From contig JAVBOQ010000092.1 of NCBI GenBank assembly GCA_031550455.1, forward strand, positions 1-5,711: DNA of 5,711 bases, in the 5' to 3' direction. A model generated the notes under the pieces. That model ran no database searches. It was not told the DNA's origin and saw only the letters and a list, made by a program, of their open reading frames with translations. Both the position numbers and the translations under genes were made by a program. This DNA comes from Avichristensenella sp031550455 (lineage in GTDB: Bacteria > Bacillota > Clostridia > Christensenellales > Aristaeellaceae). Numbering within the stretch: position 1 is the first letter of the stretch; each line of letters starts with the position of its first letter. This document shows positions 1-5,599 of this stretch, one piece after another.

Positions 1-1174
1 CGCGGTCGATCTCCGTCACGCCTTCGGCGCGCAACCCGGCCAGCGCCAGCGCCGCGCCGCCGCGCAGGTCGTGGGCGGTCACCATCGCGCCGCGCAGCCG
101 CGACACGCCGCGGATCACCGCCATGCGGCCGCTGACCAGCACATCCGCGCCCATCCGCGTCAGGTCGGACACATGGTTGTACCTGTTTTCAAACACGTTT
201 TCAACGACCACCGACGTGCCTTCCGCGACGGTCGCGAGCGCGAGCATCTGCGCCTGCATGTCGGTGGGAAAACCGGGATGCGGCGATGTTTGCAGGCTTT
301 GGAACGCGGACAGCCTCGGCGGCGCGGTCAGTTCGATCCAGTCCGGCCCGTCCGCGACGCCGCAGCCCATCTCGCGCAGCTTGTCGAGGATCGCGGTCAT
401 GTCGCGCGGCGCCGCGCCGGTCAGGCGAATTTCGCCGCCGGTGACCGCGGCCGCCGCGAGCAGCGTGCCCGCGACGATCCGGTCGGGCATGGGCCGGTAT
501 GTAATGCCGGAAAGCGCGTTGACGCCGTCGATTTCGATCGTTTCGCCTCCCGCGCCGCGAACCTTGCCGCCCATTTGGTTGATAAACCGCGCAAGATCCG
601 TGATTTCCGGTTCGCGCGCCGCGTTGTGGATCACTGTGCGGCCCGGTGTGAGCACGGCGGCCATCATCACGTTTTCCGTCGCGCCGACGCTCGGATAATC
701 GAAATGCACAACGCCGCCGCGCATGCCGCTGCCGTCGCAGGCGATCAGCCCGCCCTCCTCGGTAATGCGGACGCCCAGCGCGCGCAGGCCCTTCAGATGC
801 AGGTCGATCGGCCGTATGCCAATGTCGCAGCCGCCGGGATACGTCACCGTCGCGTGGCGCAGCCTGCCGAGCATCGGCCCCATTAAAAAGATCGACGAGC
901 GCAGCTTTTTCGCCAACTGATCGGGCAGCGCGCCGTCTTTGATCGCCTGTGAATCGACCGTGACGTCACTGCCCGCGCGGTTCGCCGCGCAGCCGAGCAT
1001 CCGAAGGATATCGAGCATGTGCTCCACGTCGGCGATGTCGGGCGCGTCCAGAATGGTTACGGGCTCCTCCGAAAGAAGCGCCGCCGCCAGAATAGGCAGC
1101 GCGGCGTTCTTTGCGCATCCGACCCGCGTCTGTCCTGACAGCCTTTGCCCGCCCTCGACACGGAGAATTTGCAT
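1..1174 (-). CDS. murA: UDP-N-acetylglucosamine 1-carboxyvinyltransferase (MurA), 3' end cut by window edge
   Basis: I translated 391 residues by hand, running without interruption off the left edge. MurA transfers enolpyruvate from phosphoenolpyruvate to UDP-GlcNAc, the first committed cytoplasmic step of peptidoglycan synthesis and the target of fosfomycin. Family landmarks are all in place: the KNAALP motif with Lys22-Asn23, the active-site loop YPGGCDIGIRP with catalytic Cys116 and Arg121, the SVGATEN segment (162-168), PTDMQAQ with Asp305, the ENVFENRYNHV stretch (325-335), and DLRGGAAL with Arg371. The family is about 415-425 residues long, so roughly 25-30 C-terminal residues are missing only because the window ends. 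The chosen ATG gives the usual short N-terminus and has GGAGGTG six bases upstream. A Cys rather than Asp at position 116 predicts fosfomycin sensitivity at this site. Firmicutes often carry two MurA paralogues, and I cannot tell which this is. Confidence 0.96.
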   Translation of the reverse strand, partial: MQILRVEGGQRLSGQTRVGCAKNAALPILAAALLSEEPVTILDAPDIADVEHMLDILRMLGCAANRAGSDVTVDSQAIKDGALPDQLAKKLRSSIFLMGPMLGRLRHATVTYPGGCDIGIRPIDLHLKGLRALGVRITEEGGLIACDGSGMRGGVVHFDYPSVGATENVMMAAVLTPGRTVIHNAAREPEITDLARFINQMGGKVRGAGGETIEIDGVNALSGITYRPMPDRIVAGTLLAAAAVTGGEIRLTGAAPRDMTAILDKLREMGCGVADGPDWIELTAPPRLSAFQSLQTSPHPGFPTDMQAQMLALATVAEGTSVVVENVFENRYNHVSDLTRMGADVLVSGRMAVIRGVSRLRGAMVTAHDLRGGAALALAGLRAEGVTEIDR

Positions 1175-1240
1175 GCGCGTCACCTCCCCCACATCCAGCG
1201 TATGCCGGGAGGCGAAAGAGGTGAAAAAAGAGACGATGCA

Positions 1241-1246
1241 ATTATG
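1241..1246 (-). promoter_or_regulatory. possible -10 element upstream of murA
   Basis: On the minus strand this reads CATAAT (five of six matches to TATAAT), inside the only AT-rich patch of the 1175-1379 gap and about 70 bases before the murA start. No convincing -35 hexamer sits 16-18 bases upstream, so this is only a candidate. The hairpin repeat lies immediately upstream of it, which suggests murA is transcribed separately from the methyltransferase gene. Confidence 0.25.
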
Positions 1247-1302
1247 TTTAAATAAAAAGAAACGGCGGAAACACGCATTCCCGCGCCCTTCCGCAGTCAC
1301 CC

Positions 1303-1366
1303 AAAGCAGGGTTTCCAAAGGGGTTTAACTCCTTTGGCAGGGTCCGGGACAGCGTCCCGGCGTTCC
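1303..1366 (+). repeat. dispersed hairpin repeat, copy 1 (partial)
   Basis: This intergenic element lies between the methyltransferase stop and murA. It contains two consecutive hairpins. The first (1315-1337) has arms CCAAAGGGG and CTCCTTTGG. The second (1344-1360) is a perfect 7-bp stem CCGGGAC/GTCCCGG with loop AGC. The linker GCAGGGT and the tail CGTTCC are shared with the copies at 4905-4996 and 5600-5694. The left part of the element (CCCGCC.TGAGGCGAAAAA) is absent here. There is no U-tract on either strand, so it is not a standard Rho-independent terminator, although the stems could still slow transcription leaving the methyltransferase gene. Confidence 0.85.
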
Positions 1367-1379
1367 TTTTCCGCACTCT

Positions 1380-2258
1380 CTACATTTTCCCCGCCGTCCA
1401 CCGCCCCGAAGCGCCGCACGGCAGCACGCCGCCCGCCTCGGACGGAAGGCAGAGCTCGCCCGCCTCCGCAAGACCTCCGTACCGGCCTTCCACCGCGAAT
1501 TTGAGCAGATTTGTGAGCACTGCGGGCTGCAGCCCGGTCGTGTACGCGTTGAGTAAGAAAAACAGCGGGCTGTCGCTCATCGCCTGCGCGCACAGGTCGA
1601 CCAGCTCGAACACGCGGTCTTCCAGTTTCCAGATCTCGCCGTCCGGGCCTCTGCCGTAGCTCGGCGGATCCATCACGACCGCGTCGTACCGGCTGCCGCG
1701 CCGGATCTCGCGCTGCACAAACTTCAGCGCGTCGTCGACGATCCAGCGGACGGAATCGTCCGGAAGCCCGCTCAATTGATGATTTTCGCGCGCCCATTGC
1801 ACCATGCCTTTCGCCGCGTCGACATGGCACACGGCCGCGCCGGCAAAAGCGCACGCGAGCGTCGCGCCGCCGGTATAGGCAAACAGGTTCAGCACGCGCG
1901 GCCTGTCCGCGCCTTTTTTTGCAGCGCTCCGGATCAACCCGCTCATCCAGTCCCAGTTCGCGGCCTGTTCCGGAAACAGCCCGGTGTGCTTAAAACCGGT
2001 CGGCCGCACGTGAAAAGCCAGCGCGCCGTACCGCAGCGTCCACCGCTCCGGCAGTTTCCGCGCGAAAACCCACTCGCCGCCGCCGTTCGCGCTGCGGTGA
2101 TACCAGCCGTCCGCGCCGTCCCAAAGCGCAGGCTCACGCTTCGGCCAGATCGCCTGCGGATCTGGCCGCCGAAGCACATATTCGCCCCAGCGCTCCAGCT
2201 TCTCGCCGTCGCCGGTGTCCAACACAGAAAAATCACGCCAACCGGTGGGTGTGTACAT
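1380..2258 (-). CDS. class I SAM-dependent methyltransferase, COG1092/RlmI-like, without PUA domain
   Basis: The 292-residue protein has a Rossmann methyltransferase core. Visible landmarks are FKHTGLFPEQ (89-98), motif I LNLFAYTGGATLACA (123-137), the acidic strand-2 end at Asp147 (HVDAAKG), DDALKF (175-180) and motif IV MDPPSYGRG (196-204). The C-terminal LPCGASGRW (279-287) is also typical. This pattern matches the family containing RlmI/RlmK, which methylate 23S rRNA using S-adenosylmethionine. RlmI proper also has an N-terminal PUA RNA-binding domain, and here only about 80 residues precede the core, so the substrate is not established. rRNA methylation is the likely role but an inference. 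The ATG has GGAGGT six bases upstream. The gene lies between recF and murA, separated from each by repeat-bearing gaps, so it is probably its own transcription unit. Confidence 0.88.
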   Translation of the reverse strand: MYTPTGWRDFSVLDTGDGEKLERWGEYVLRRPDPQAIWPKREPALWDGADGWYHRSANGGGEWVFARKLPERWTLRYGALAFHVRPTGFKHTGLFPEQAANWDWMSGLIRSAAKKGADRPRVLNLFAYTGGATLACAFAGAAVCHVDAAKGMVQWARENHQLSGLPDDSVRWIVDDALKFVQREIRRGSRYDAVVMDPPSYGRGPDGEIWKLEDRVFELVDLCAQAMSDSPLFFLLNAYTTGLQPAVLTNLLKFAVEGRYGGLAEAGELCLPSEAGGVLPCGASGRWTAGKM

Positions 2259-2304
2259 GCGGGTACCTCCAAGGGAAGGATCGGAGGGAAACGAGGGGGA
2301 ACGT

Positions 2305-2345
2305 CTTCTTTCTTTTCAGAAGAAAAGAAAGAAGCAAAGAAAAGT
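2305..2345 (+). repeat. purine/pyrimidine hairpin repeat, copy A
   Basis: A perfect 13-bp inverted repeat, CTTCTTTCTTTTC (2305-2317) and GAAAAGAAAGAAG (2322-2334) with loop AGAA, is followed by the tail CAAAGAAAAG. One strand of each arm is entirely purine. The same stem and tail recur in opposite orientation at 2428-2468. It lies about 50 bases upstream of the methyltransferase start, so it would fall in the leader of that mRNA if transcription starts upstream of it. Confidence 0.85.
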
Positions 2346-2382
2346 CTACTTTCGTGCGTGGGATGAATGGGATACCGTAAGC

Positions 2383-2388
2383 ATTATC
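2383..2388 (-). promoter_or_regulatory. possible -10 element upstream of the methyltransferase gene
   Basis: The minus strand reads GATAAT (five of six matches to TATAAT), between the two purine hairpins and about 125 bases before the methyltransferase ATG. No good -35 hexamer is visible at 16-18 bases. The resulting mRNA leader would contain the copy A hairpin. Confidence 0.22.
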
Positions 2389-2403
2389 TCAACCAAACAG
2401 ATG

Positions 2404-2433
2404 AAAAACCGTCGTCAGCCCCAAACGGCTTTT
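2404..2433 (-). terminator. possible terminator of the dnaN-recF transcript
   Basis: In the minus-strand RNA, AAAAGCCGT can pair with ACGGTTTTT across a 12-base loop, giving nine pairs including one G-U, about 70 bases after the recF stop. The T-run is part of the stem rather than following it, so this is weaker than a textbook Rho-independent terminator. The purine hairpin at 2439-2468 would be transcribed just before it and could contribute. Confidence 0.3.
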
Positions 2434-2468
2434 CTTTGTTTCTTTCTTTTCCCCCGAAAAGAAAGAAA
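2428..2468 (-). repeat. purine/pyrimidine hairpin repeat, copy B (inverted relative to copy A)
   Basis: A perfect 13-bp inverted repeat, TTTCTTTCTTTTC (2439-2451) and GAAAAGAAAGAAA (2456-2468) with loop CCCC, is preceded by GCTTTTCTTT, the reverse complement of the tail of copy A. The two copies differ in loop and in outer stem base (G-C in copy A, A-T in copy B), but each stays fully paired. It lies 34 bases downstream of the recF stop. Confidence 0.85.
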
Positions 2469-2501
2469 GGTTCCCCGCCTTTTCCCCATTCTCCTCATCC
2501 G

Positions 2502-3584
2502 TCACCCCAACACCCCGCCCCGCACTTCGACCTTCGCGTCGTAACCCGCGCCGCCTAGGTCGTCAAGGTGTGTGCAGGTGATGACGGTTTGCACATCGCC
2601 GATCCGCGCGAGCAGCATTTTGCGGCGGTCGACGTCCAGCTCGCTCATCACGTCGTCTAGCAGCAGGATCGGCGGCTCGCCGATGGTTTTTCGCATCACT
2701 TCGATCTCGGCAAGCTTTAACGACAGCGCGGCGGTGCGTTGCTGCCCCTGCGAGGCATAGGCGCGAGCGTCGCGGCCGTCGAGCAGGATGCGCGCGTCGT
2801 CGCGGTGCGGGCCGACGGTCGTCGTGGCACGGCGGAAATCCTCTGCGCGGGCGGCGCGAAGCAGTGCGGGCAGTGCGCCGCCTTCCGTAGCTTGCCCGGC
2901 GTACGCGAGGCGAAGCGTCTCCCGGCCGCCCGAAATCGCGGCGTGCACGGCCTCGGCGGCGTCGCCGAGCGTCCGGATGTATGTCGCACGCCGGTCGATG
3001 ATCTGCGCACCGGCCTCGCAAAGCTGCGCGTCCCAGTCGTCGAGGGTCTCGGCCGCCGTATCCTTCGGGTTCTGCGACAGGCGGCGGAGCAGCCCGTTCC
3101 GCTGGGCAAGCGCGCGGGCATACCGCTGCAACGCATAGAAATACTGCGGCGCGACCTGAGATATTTCCATGTCGAGGAACCGGCGCCGTCCGTCCGGCCC
3201 GTCCTTGACGAGGCGCAAATCCTCGGGCGAGAACAGCACGGCGTTGACGCAACCCATCAGTTCGCCGATCCGCGCGGCCTGCGCGCCGTTGATTTTGATG
3301 ACCTTCTTGCGCTCCTCGCCTCCGATTTCGACGGAAACGTCGCGCGGGCCGTCGCGCCGGCCGACGGTCACGGCGGCGCGGGCCATGGTTTCGCCCAGAC
3401 GAATCAAGTCCGTGTCGCGGTTCGTGCGGTGCGAGCGGCCCAGACAGCACAGGTGGATCGCCTCGATAACGTTCGTCTTGCCCTGCGCGTTCGCGCCGAA
3501 CAGCACGGTGACGCCGCGCGCGGGCGAAAGATCCGCCCGCGCGTAGTTGCGAAACTGATAGAGGCGAAGCGCCTGGATATACAT
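2502..3584 (-). CDS. recF: DNA replication and repair protein RecF
   Basis: RecF is an SMC/ABC-type ATPase that binds DNA at single-strand/duplex junctions and, with RecO and RecR, loads RecA onto gapped DNA. The 360-residue product has the full set of landmarks: the N-terminal strand LRLYQFRNY (6-14), Walker A GANAQGKTN (30-38), LFSPEDLRLVKDGP (117-130), RRFLD (134-138), GPHRDD (258-263), the ABC signature ASQGQQRTAALSLKLAE (277-293), and Walker B ILLLDDVMSELD (306-317). Length is normal for the family. The start codon lies only two bases after the dnaN stop (TAA-AA-ATG). No Shine-Dalgarno sequence is visible in the last codons of dnaN, so translation probably depends on ribosomes finishing dnaN. 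The small S4-domain gene (yaaA/rlbA) often found between dnaN and recF in Firmicutes is absent. Confidence 0.97.
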   Translation of the reverse strand: MYIQALRLYQFRNYARADLSPARGVTVLFGANAQGKTNVIEAIHLCCLGRSHRTNRDTDLIRLGETMARAAVTVGRRDGPRDVSVEIGGEERKKVIKINGAQAARIGELMGCVNAVLFSPEDLRLVKDGPDGRRRFLDMEISQVAPQYFYALQRYARALAQRNGLLRRLSQNPKDTAAETLDDWDAQLCEAGAQIIDRRATYIRTLGDAAEAVHAAISGGRETLRLAYAGQATEGGALPALLRAARAEDFRRATTTVGPHRDDARILLDGRDARAYASQGQQRTAALSLKLAEIEVMRKTIGEPPILLLDDVMSELDVDRRKMLLARIGDVQTVITCTHLDDLGGAGYDAKVEVRGGVLG

Positions 3585-3586
3585 TT

Positions 3587-4693
3587 TTACGCGGTGAACA
3601 CGCGCACCGGCAGCGCGAGGTACACAAATTTGTCGCCGAACGTCGGCGCGACAACGCAGGGGCTGACGTTCGTGTTGAATTTCAGCACGATGTTCTCGTC
3701 CTCGATCGCGCGCATCGTATCCAACAGATACCGGACGTTAAACGCGATGTCGATTTCCTTGCCTTCAAAATGGATCGACAGTTCTTCACGCACATCGCCA
3801 AGCTCGGCGTTGGACGTCAACAGCATCGTCTCGCCCTCGATGTGCAGCTTGACCAGATTGTTCTTGCCCTCGCGCGCCATCAGCGACGCGCGTTCCATCG
3901 CGGTTTCAAGGTCGCTGCGCGACACGACGACCCGCGTCGCCCATTCGGTCGGCAAAATCTGACGATACCTGATAAACTCACCGTCCAGCAGCCGCGCCAC
4001 AACGCGTGTCCTGCCCATATCACACTTTAAGTAAGACGCGCCCCATTGCAGCGTCACCGGCTCGTCGGTGTCTCCCAGGATCTTCGAAATCTCGTTGAGA
4101 ACCTTGCCCGGCACGACCGCCGACAGCTTCGGCAGCGCCGACCCGAACGATTCCTTGCGCAGCGCCATCCGGAATCCGTCCAGCGCGACCACCGTCAGCT
4201 CGGTTCCGTCCGCTTCCACCAGGCAACCCATAAGAATCGGCCGCGTCTCGTCGGTCGCGGTCGCGAACGTCGTCCGGTTGATCATCTCGCGCAGCGCGGA
4301 CTGCGGCAACGCGATGGTTTTCGCCTCGCCGATATCCGGTAAAGACGGGTATTCCTCGCCGCTCATCCCGGACAGCGTCGTCCGCGATCCGGCGCACGAC
4401 AGCGAAGCGACGTTCGTTTCGCTAAGCTTCACCGAAAGACGCCCGTCCGGCAGCTTTCTCACGATTTCGCTCAGCAGCTTTCCGGGCAGCACCGCGGCGC
4501 CGGGTTCCGTAACCTCGGCGTCGATGTGCGTTTCGATGCCCAGCGCCAGATCGGTGCATGTCAGCGTCAGCCCATCGTCTTGGGTGGATACGTGGACGCC
4601 TTCCAAAATCGGTGTCGTCGACCGCGCCGCGATCGCGCGCGTCACGATGCCCAAGGCGCCGACCAGGTCGCTCACTTCGCAGGTAAATCGCAT
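3587..4693 (-). CDS. dnaN: DNA polymerase III beta subunit (sliding clamp)
   Basis: The product is the ring-shaped processivity clamp that tethers DNA polymerase III and many repair factors to DNA. Its 368 residues match the family length and suggest three clamp subdomains of about 120 residues each. Recognisable segments are TTPILEGV (26-33), the ETRPILMG stretch (149-156), ALDGFRMAL (170-178, part of the partner-binding pocket), LLDGEFIRYRQILP (235-248), and the C-terminal YLALPVRV (358-365), equivalent to the YVVMPMRL end in E. coli. The ATG has AGGAGG seven bases upstream. It is followed directly by recF, and the two are almost certainly one operon. Degenerate DnaA boxes lie 60-120 bases upstream, so DnaA control of this operon is plausible. 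I could not identify a convincing sigma-A promoter for it. Confidence 0.97.
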   Translation of the reverse strand: MRFTCEVSDLVGALGIVTRAIAARSTTPILEGVHVSTQDDGLTLTCTDLALGIETHIDAEVTEPGAAVLPGKLLSEIVRKLPDGRLSVKLSETNVASLSCAGSRTTLSGMSGEEYPSLPDIGEAKTIALPQSALREMINRTTFATATDETRPILMGCLVEADGTELTVVALDGFRMALRKESFGSALPKLSAVVPGKVLNEISKILGDTDEPVTLQWGASYLKCDMGRTRVVARLLDGEFIRYRQILPTEWATRVVVSRSDLETAMERASLMAREGKNNLVKLHIEGETMLLTSNAELGDVREELSIHFEGKEIDIAFNVRYLLDTMRAIEDENIVLKFNTNVSPCVVAPTFGDKFVYLALPVRVFTA

Positions 4694-4713
4694 CGGGTGC
4701 CCTCCTCGCCGGT

Positions 4714-4761
4714 GAACATATAAAGGAGCCGTAGTAGTAGGCCGTTGCGTTGTGGGGATAA
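4714..4761 (-). other. candidate origin unwinding module: DnaA box, GC-rich spacer, TAG trios, AT-rich segment
   Basis: Read on the minus strand toward dnaN, there is a one-mismatch DnaA box TTATCCCCA (4761-4753), a 12-base spacer with eight G/C, then CTACTACTA (4740-4732; TAGTAGTAG on the plus strand), then a short AT-rich run TTTATATGTT (4723-4714). In Bacillus subtilis, DnaA boxes followed by repeated 3'-GAT-5' trinucleotides (DnaA-trios) form the unwinding system between dnaA and dnaN, and the placement immediately upstream of dnaN is the same here. The AT-rich part is short and runs up to the dnaN ribosome binding site, so function is inferred. Confidence 0.45.
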
Positions 4762-4815
4762 CGATGGAAAACGAGGGAACGGTTGGGTTTTGGGTGTGGA
4801 TGGCGTTGGGGATAA
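4753..4815 (-). other. degenerate DnaA box cluster upstream of dnaN
   Basis: Two copies of TTATCCCCA on the minus strand (4753-4761 and 4807-4815) each differ from the DnaA box TTATCCACA by one base and share orientation. A weaker match, CCATCCACA (4795-4803), lies between them. In GC-rich sequence three such matches within 63 bases is suggestive rather than decisive. Confidence 0.5.
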
Positions 4816-4829
4816 CGGAGGGGGGAACG

Positions 4830-4881
4830 CCAGGAGGCTCCGCCTCCTGGACCTCCGCTTAAGGGCCTTAGGCCCTTAAGC
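4830..4881. repeat. two tandem perfect palindromic hairpins
   Basis: The first is a 9-bp stem CCAGGAGGC/GCCTCCTGG with loop TCC (4830-4850). The second is an 11-bp stem GCTTAAGGGCC/GGCCCTTAAGC with loop TTA (4857-4881). Both are perfect and both have three-base loops. Neither is followed by a T-run on either strand. They sit between the dnaN-side DnaA boxes and copy 2 of the dispersed repeat, and may form one larger composite intergenic element with it. Confidence 0.85.
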
Positions 4882-4904
4882 ATCCCTTCCTAGGGGTAGA
4901 GGTT

Positions 4905-4996
4905 GGAAAATACATCCCGCCGTGAGGCGAAAAAAACGGGATTCCAAAGGGCCGAAGGTCCTCTGGCAGGGTCTGGGACGGCGTCCCAGTGTTCCT
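4905..4996 (+). repeat. dispersed hairpin repeat, copy 2
   Basis: The element contains three potential hairpins: CGCC/GGCG around GTGA (4919-4930), CCAAAGGGCC/GGTCCTCTGG (4944-4966, with one mismatch and one wobble), and a perfect CTGGGAC/GTCCCAG with loop GGC (4973-4989). It matches copy 3 in inverted orientation across the whole length, including the left-hand ATCCCGCC.TGAGGCGAAAAA block, and copy 1 in the right-hand part. No reading frame in it looks like a protein. Confidence 0.85.
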
Positions 4997-5113
4997 CCCT
5001 CTCCACCGCCGAAATCCCCCAAATTCCTTATCATAAAAAAGTTCTCTTTATTCCATGCAAAATCCTGCCCGCGGACGTAAAATTGTCTGTTGTGCGTGTT
5101 TTCGGTTTTTCCG
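4997..5113. other. intergenic stretch with no recognised feature
   Basis: Between repeat copy 2 and the DUF1858 promoter I see only AT-richer unstructured sequence. There is no DnaA box, no RNA gene and no convincing reading frame. Together with the entries above it completes the 4694-5178 gap. Confidence 0.5.
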
Positions 5114-5142
5114 TTTACTTTGGACGGAATGGGGTATATAAT
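5114..5142 (+). promoter_or_regulatory. sigma-A-type promoter for the DUF1858 gene
   Basis: The -35 hexamer TTTACT (5114-5119, four of six matches) is separated by exactly 17 bases from a perfect -10 TATAAT (5137-5142). Transcription would start near 5149, giving a leader of about 30 bases that carries the AAGGGG ribosome binding site seven bases before the ATG at 5179. This is the best promoter match I found in the window. Confidence 0.7.
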
Positions 5143-5178
5143 AAAACGAACTTTTAATGAAGGAAAAGGGGATTTAGG

Positions 5179-5385
5179 ATGGCTACCGTTGAAAAGACGA
5201 TGACGATTCGGCAGGTGCTGGAGATGGATCACGGAACGGCGCGAATCATGATGGGGTTTGGACTGCATTGTCTCGGGTGTCCGCACGCGACCGCGGAGTC
5301 TCTCGAGGAAGCGGGCATGGTGCACGGTATCAATGTGGACGAGATGATTCACCAGCTCAACGAGTTTCTGGCGCAAAAGGGCTGA
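5179..5385 (+). CDS. DUF1858 domain protein (hybrid-cluster-protein-associated redox disulfide family)
   Basis: The 68-residue protein matches the small DUF1858 family, also described as the hybrid cluster protein-associated redox disulfide domain. Features seen are MTIRQVLEMDHGTARIMMGFGLHCLGCPHATAESLEEA (8-45 in part), with a CxxC pair at Cys31 and Cys34 followed by Pro35-His36, and a C-terminal helix ending NEFLAQKG. There is no signal peptide or membrane segment, so it is cytosolic. The CxxC may form a redox disulfide or bind metal; the biochemical role is not established. It has its own promoter and terminator and faces away from dnaN. It lies between two DnaA-box clusters, an unexpected location, and I infer no replication role from position alone. 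Composition resembles its neighbours. Confidence 0.9.
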   Translation: MATVEKTMTIRQVLEMDHGTARIMMGFGLHCLGCPHATAESLEEAGMVHGINVDEMIHQLNEFLAQKG

Positions 5386-5399
5386 CGGACGAAAAAGAC

Positions 5400-5490
5400 T
5401 GTGGATAACTAAACAAAAGGCACTGGAAACACAAAAGATATCCACAAAAAGCACTTTGCTGTGGATAATGTTGTGGATAAGCGAGGATAA
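5400..5490 (-). other. DnaA box cluster, candidate replication origin (oriC)
   Basis: Three perfect DnaA boxes read TTATCCACA on the minus strand (5400-5408, 5460-5468, 5472-5480), the last two separated by three bases. A fourth, ATATCCACA on the plus strand (5438-5446), has one mismatch, and a degenerate TTATCCTCG follows at 5482-5490. The sequence between boxes (5409-5437) is A-rich. Such density next to dnaN-recF is characteristic of bacterial oriC. All identified minus-strand genes read away from here, as expected for leading-strand genes of a leftward fork. The rest of 5386-5711 holds a terminator, a palindrome and repeat copy 3. Confidence 0.75.
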
Positions 5491-5492
5491 AG

Positions 5493-5523
5493 GCCATTCC
5501 GGCTTTTTCGGATGGCTTTTTTT
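5493..5523 (+). terminator. Rho-independent terminator of the DUF1858 transcript
   Basis: GCCATTCCG (5493-5501) pairs with CGGATGGC (5509-5516) with one bulged T, across a seven-base loop, and is followed immediately by seven Ts (5517-5523). It lies 108 bases after the DUF1858 stop, so the transcript would pass through all the strong DnaA boxes before ending. Confidence 0.75.
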
Positions 5524-5553
5524 GTGGGCGGGCACATGCTTTTCCCGTCCACA
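5523..5553. repeat. imperfect palindrome with DnaA-box-like arms
   Basis: TGTGGGCGGG (5523-5532) and CCCGTCCACA (5544-5553) form a 10-bp stem with one G-T pair and an 11-base loop. The outer TGTGG/CCACA ends resemble half of a DnaA box, and a further two-mismatch box GAATCCACA lies at 5568-5576. Function unknown. Confidence 0.5.
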
Positions 5554-5599
5554 GGCGGTCACACACAGAATCCACAGGGAGGGTGAAGGGATGCGTGGT

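Noticed and set aside
71..886. 271-residue plus-strand open frame rich in Arg, His and Ala
   Set aside because: It is the antisense shadow of murA, whose catalytic motifs are intact on the other strand.
2215..2558. Short plus-strand frames in the methyltransferase-recF gap
   Set aside because: They translate the purine hairpins into Lys/Arg/Phe-rich sequence and overlap the ends of both flanking genes; no ribosome binding site supports them.
2739..3962. 407-residue plus-strand open frame
   Set aside because: It is antisense to recF and dnaN, both unmistakable. Long antisense frames are expected in GC-rich coding DNA.
4903..5157. 84-residue plus-strand frame upstream of the DUF1858 gene
   Set aside because: Its first half is repeat copy 2 and its end overlaps the DUF1858 promoter; no family resemblance.
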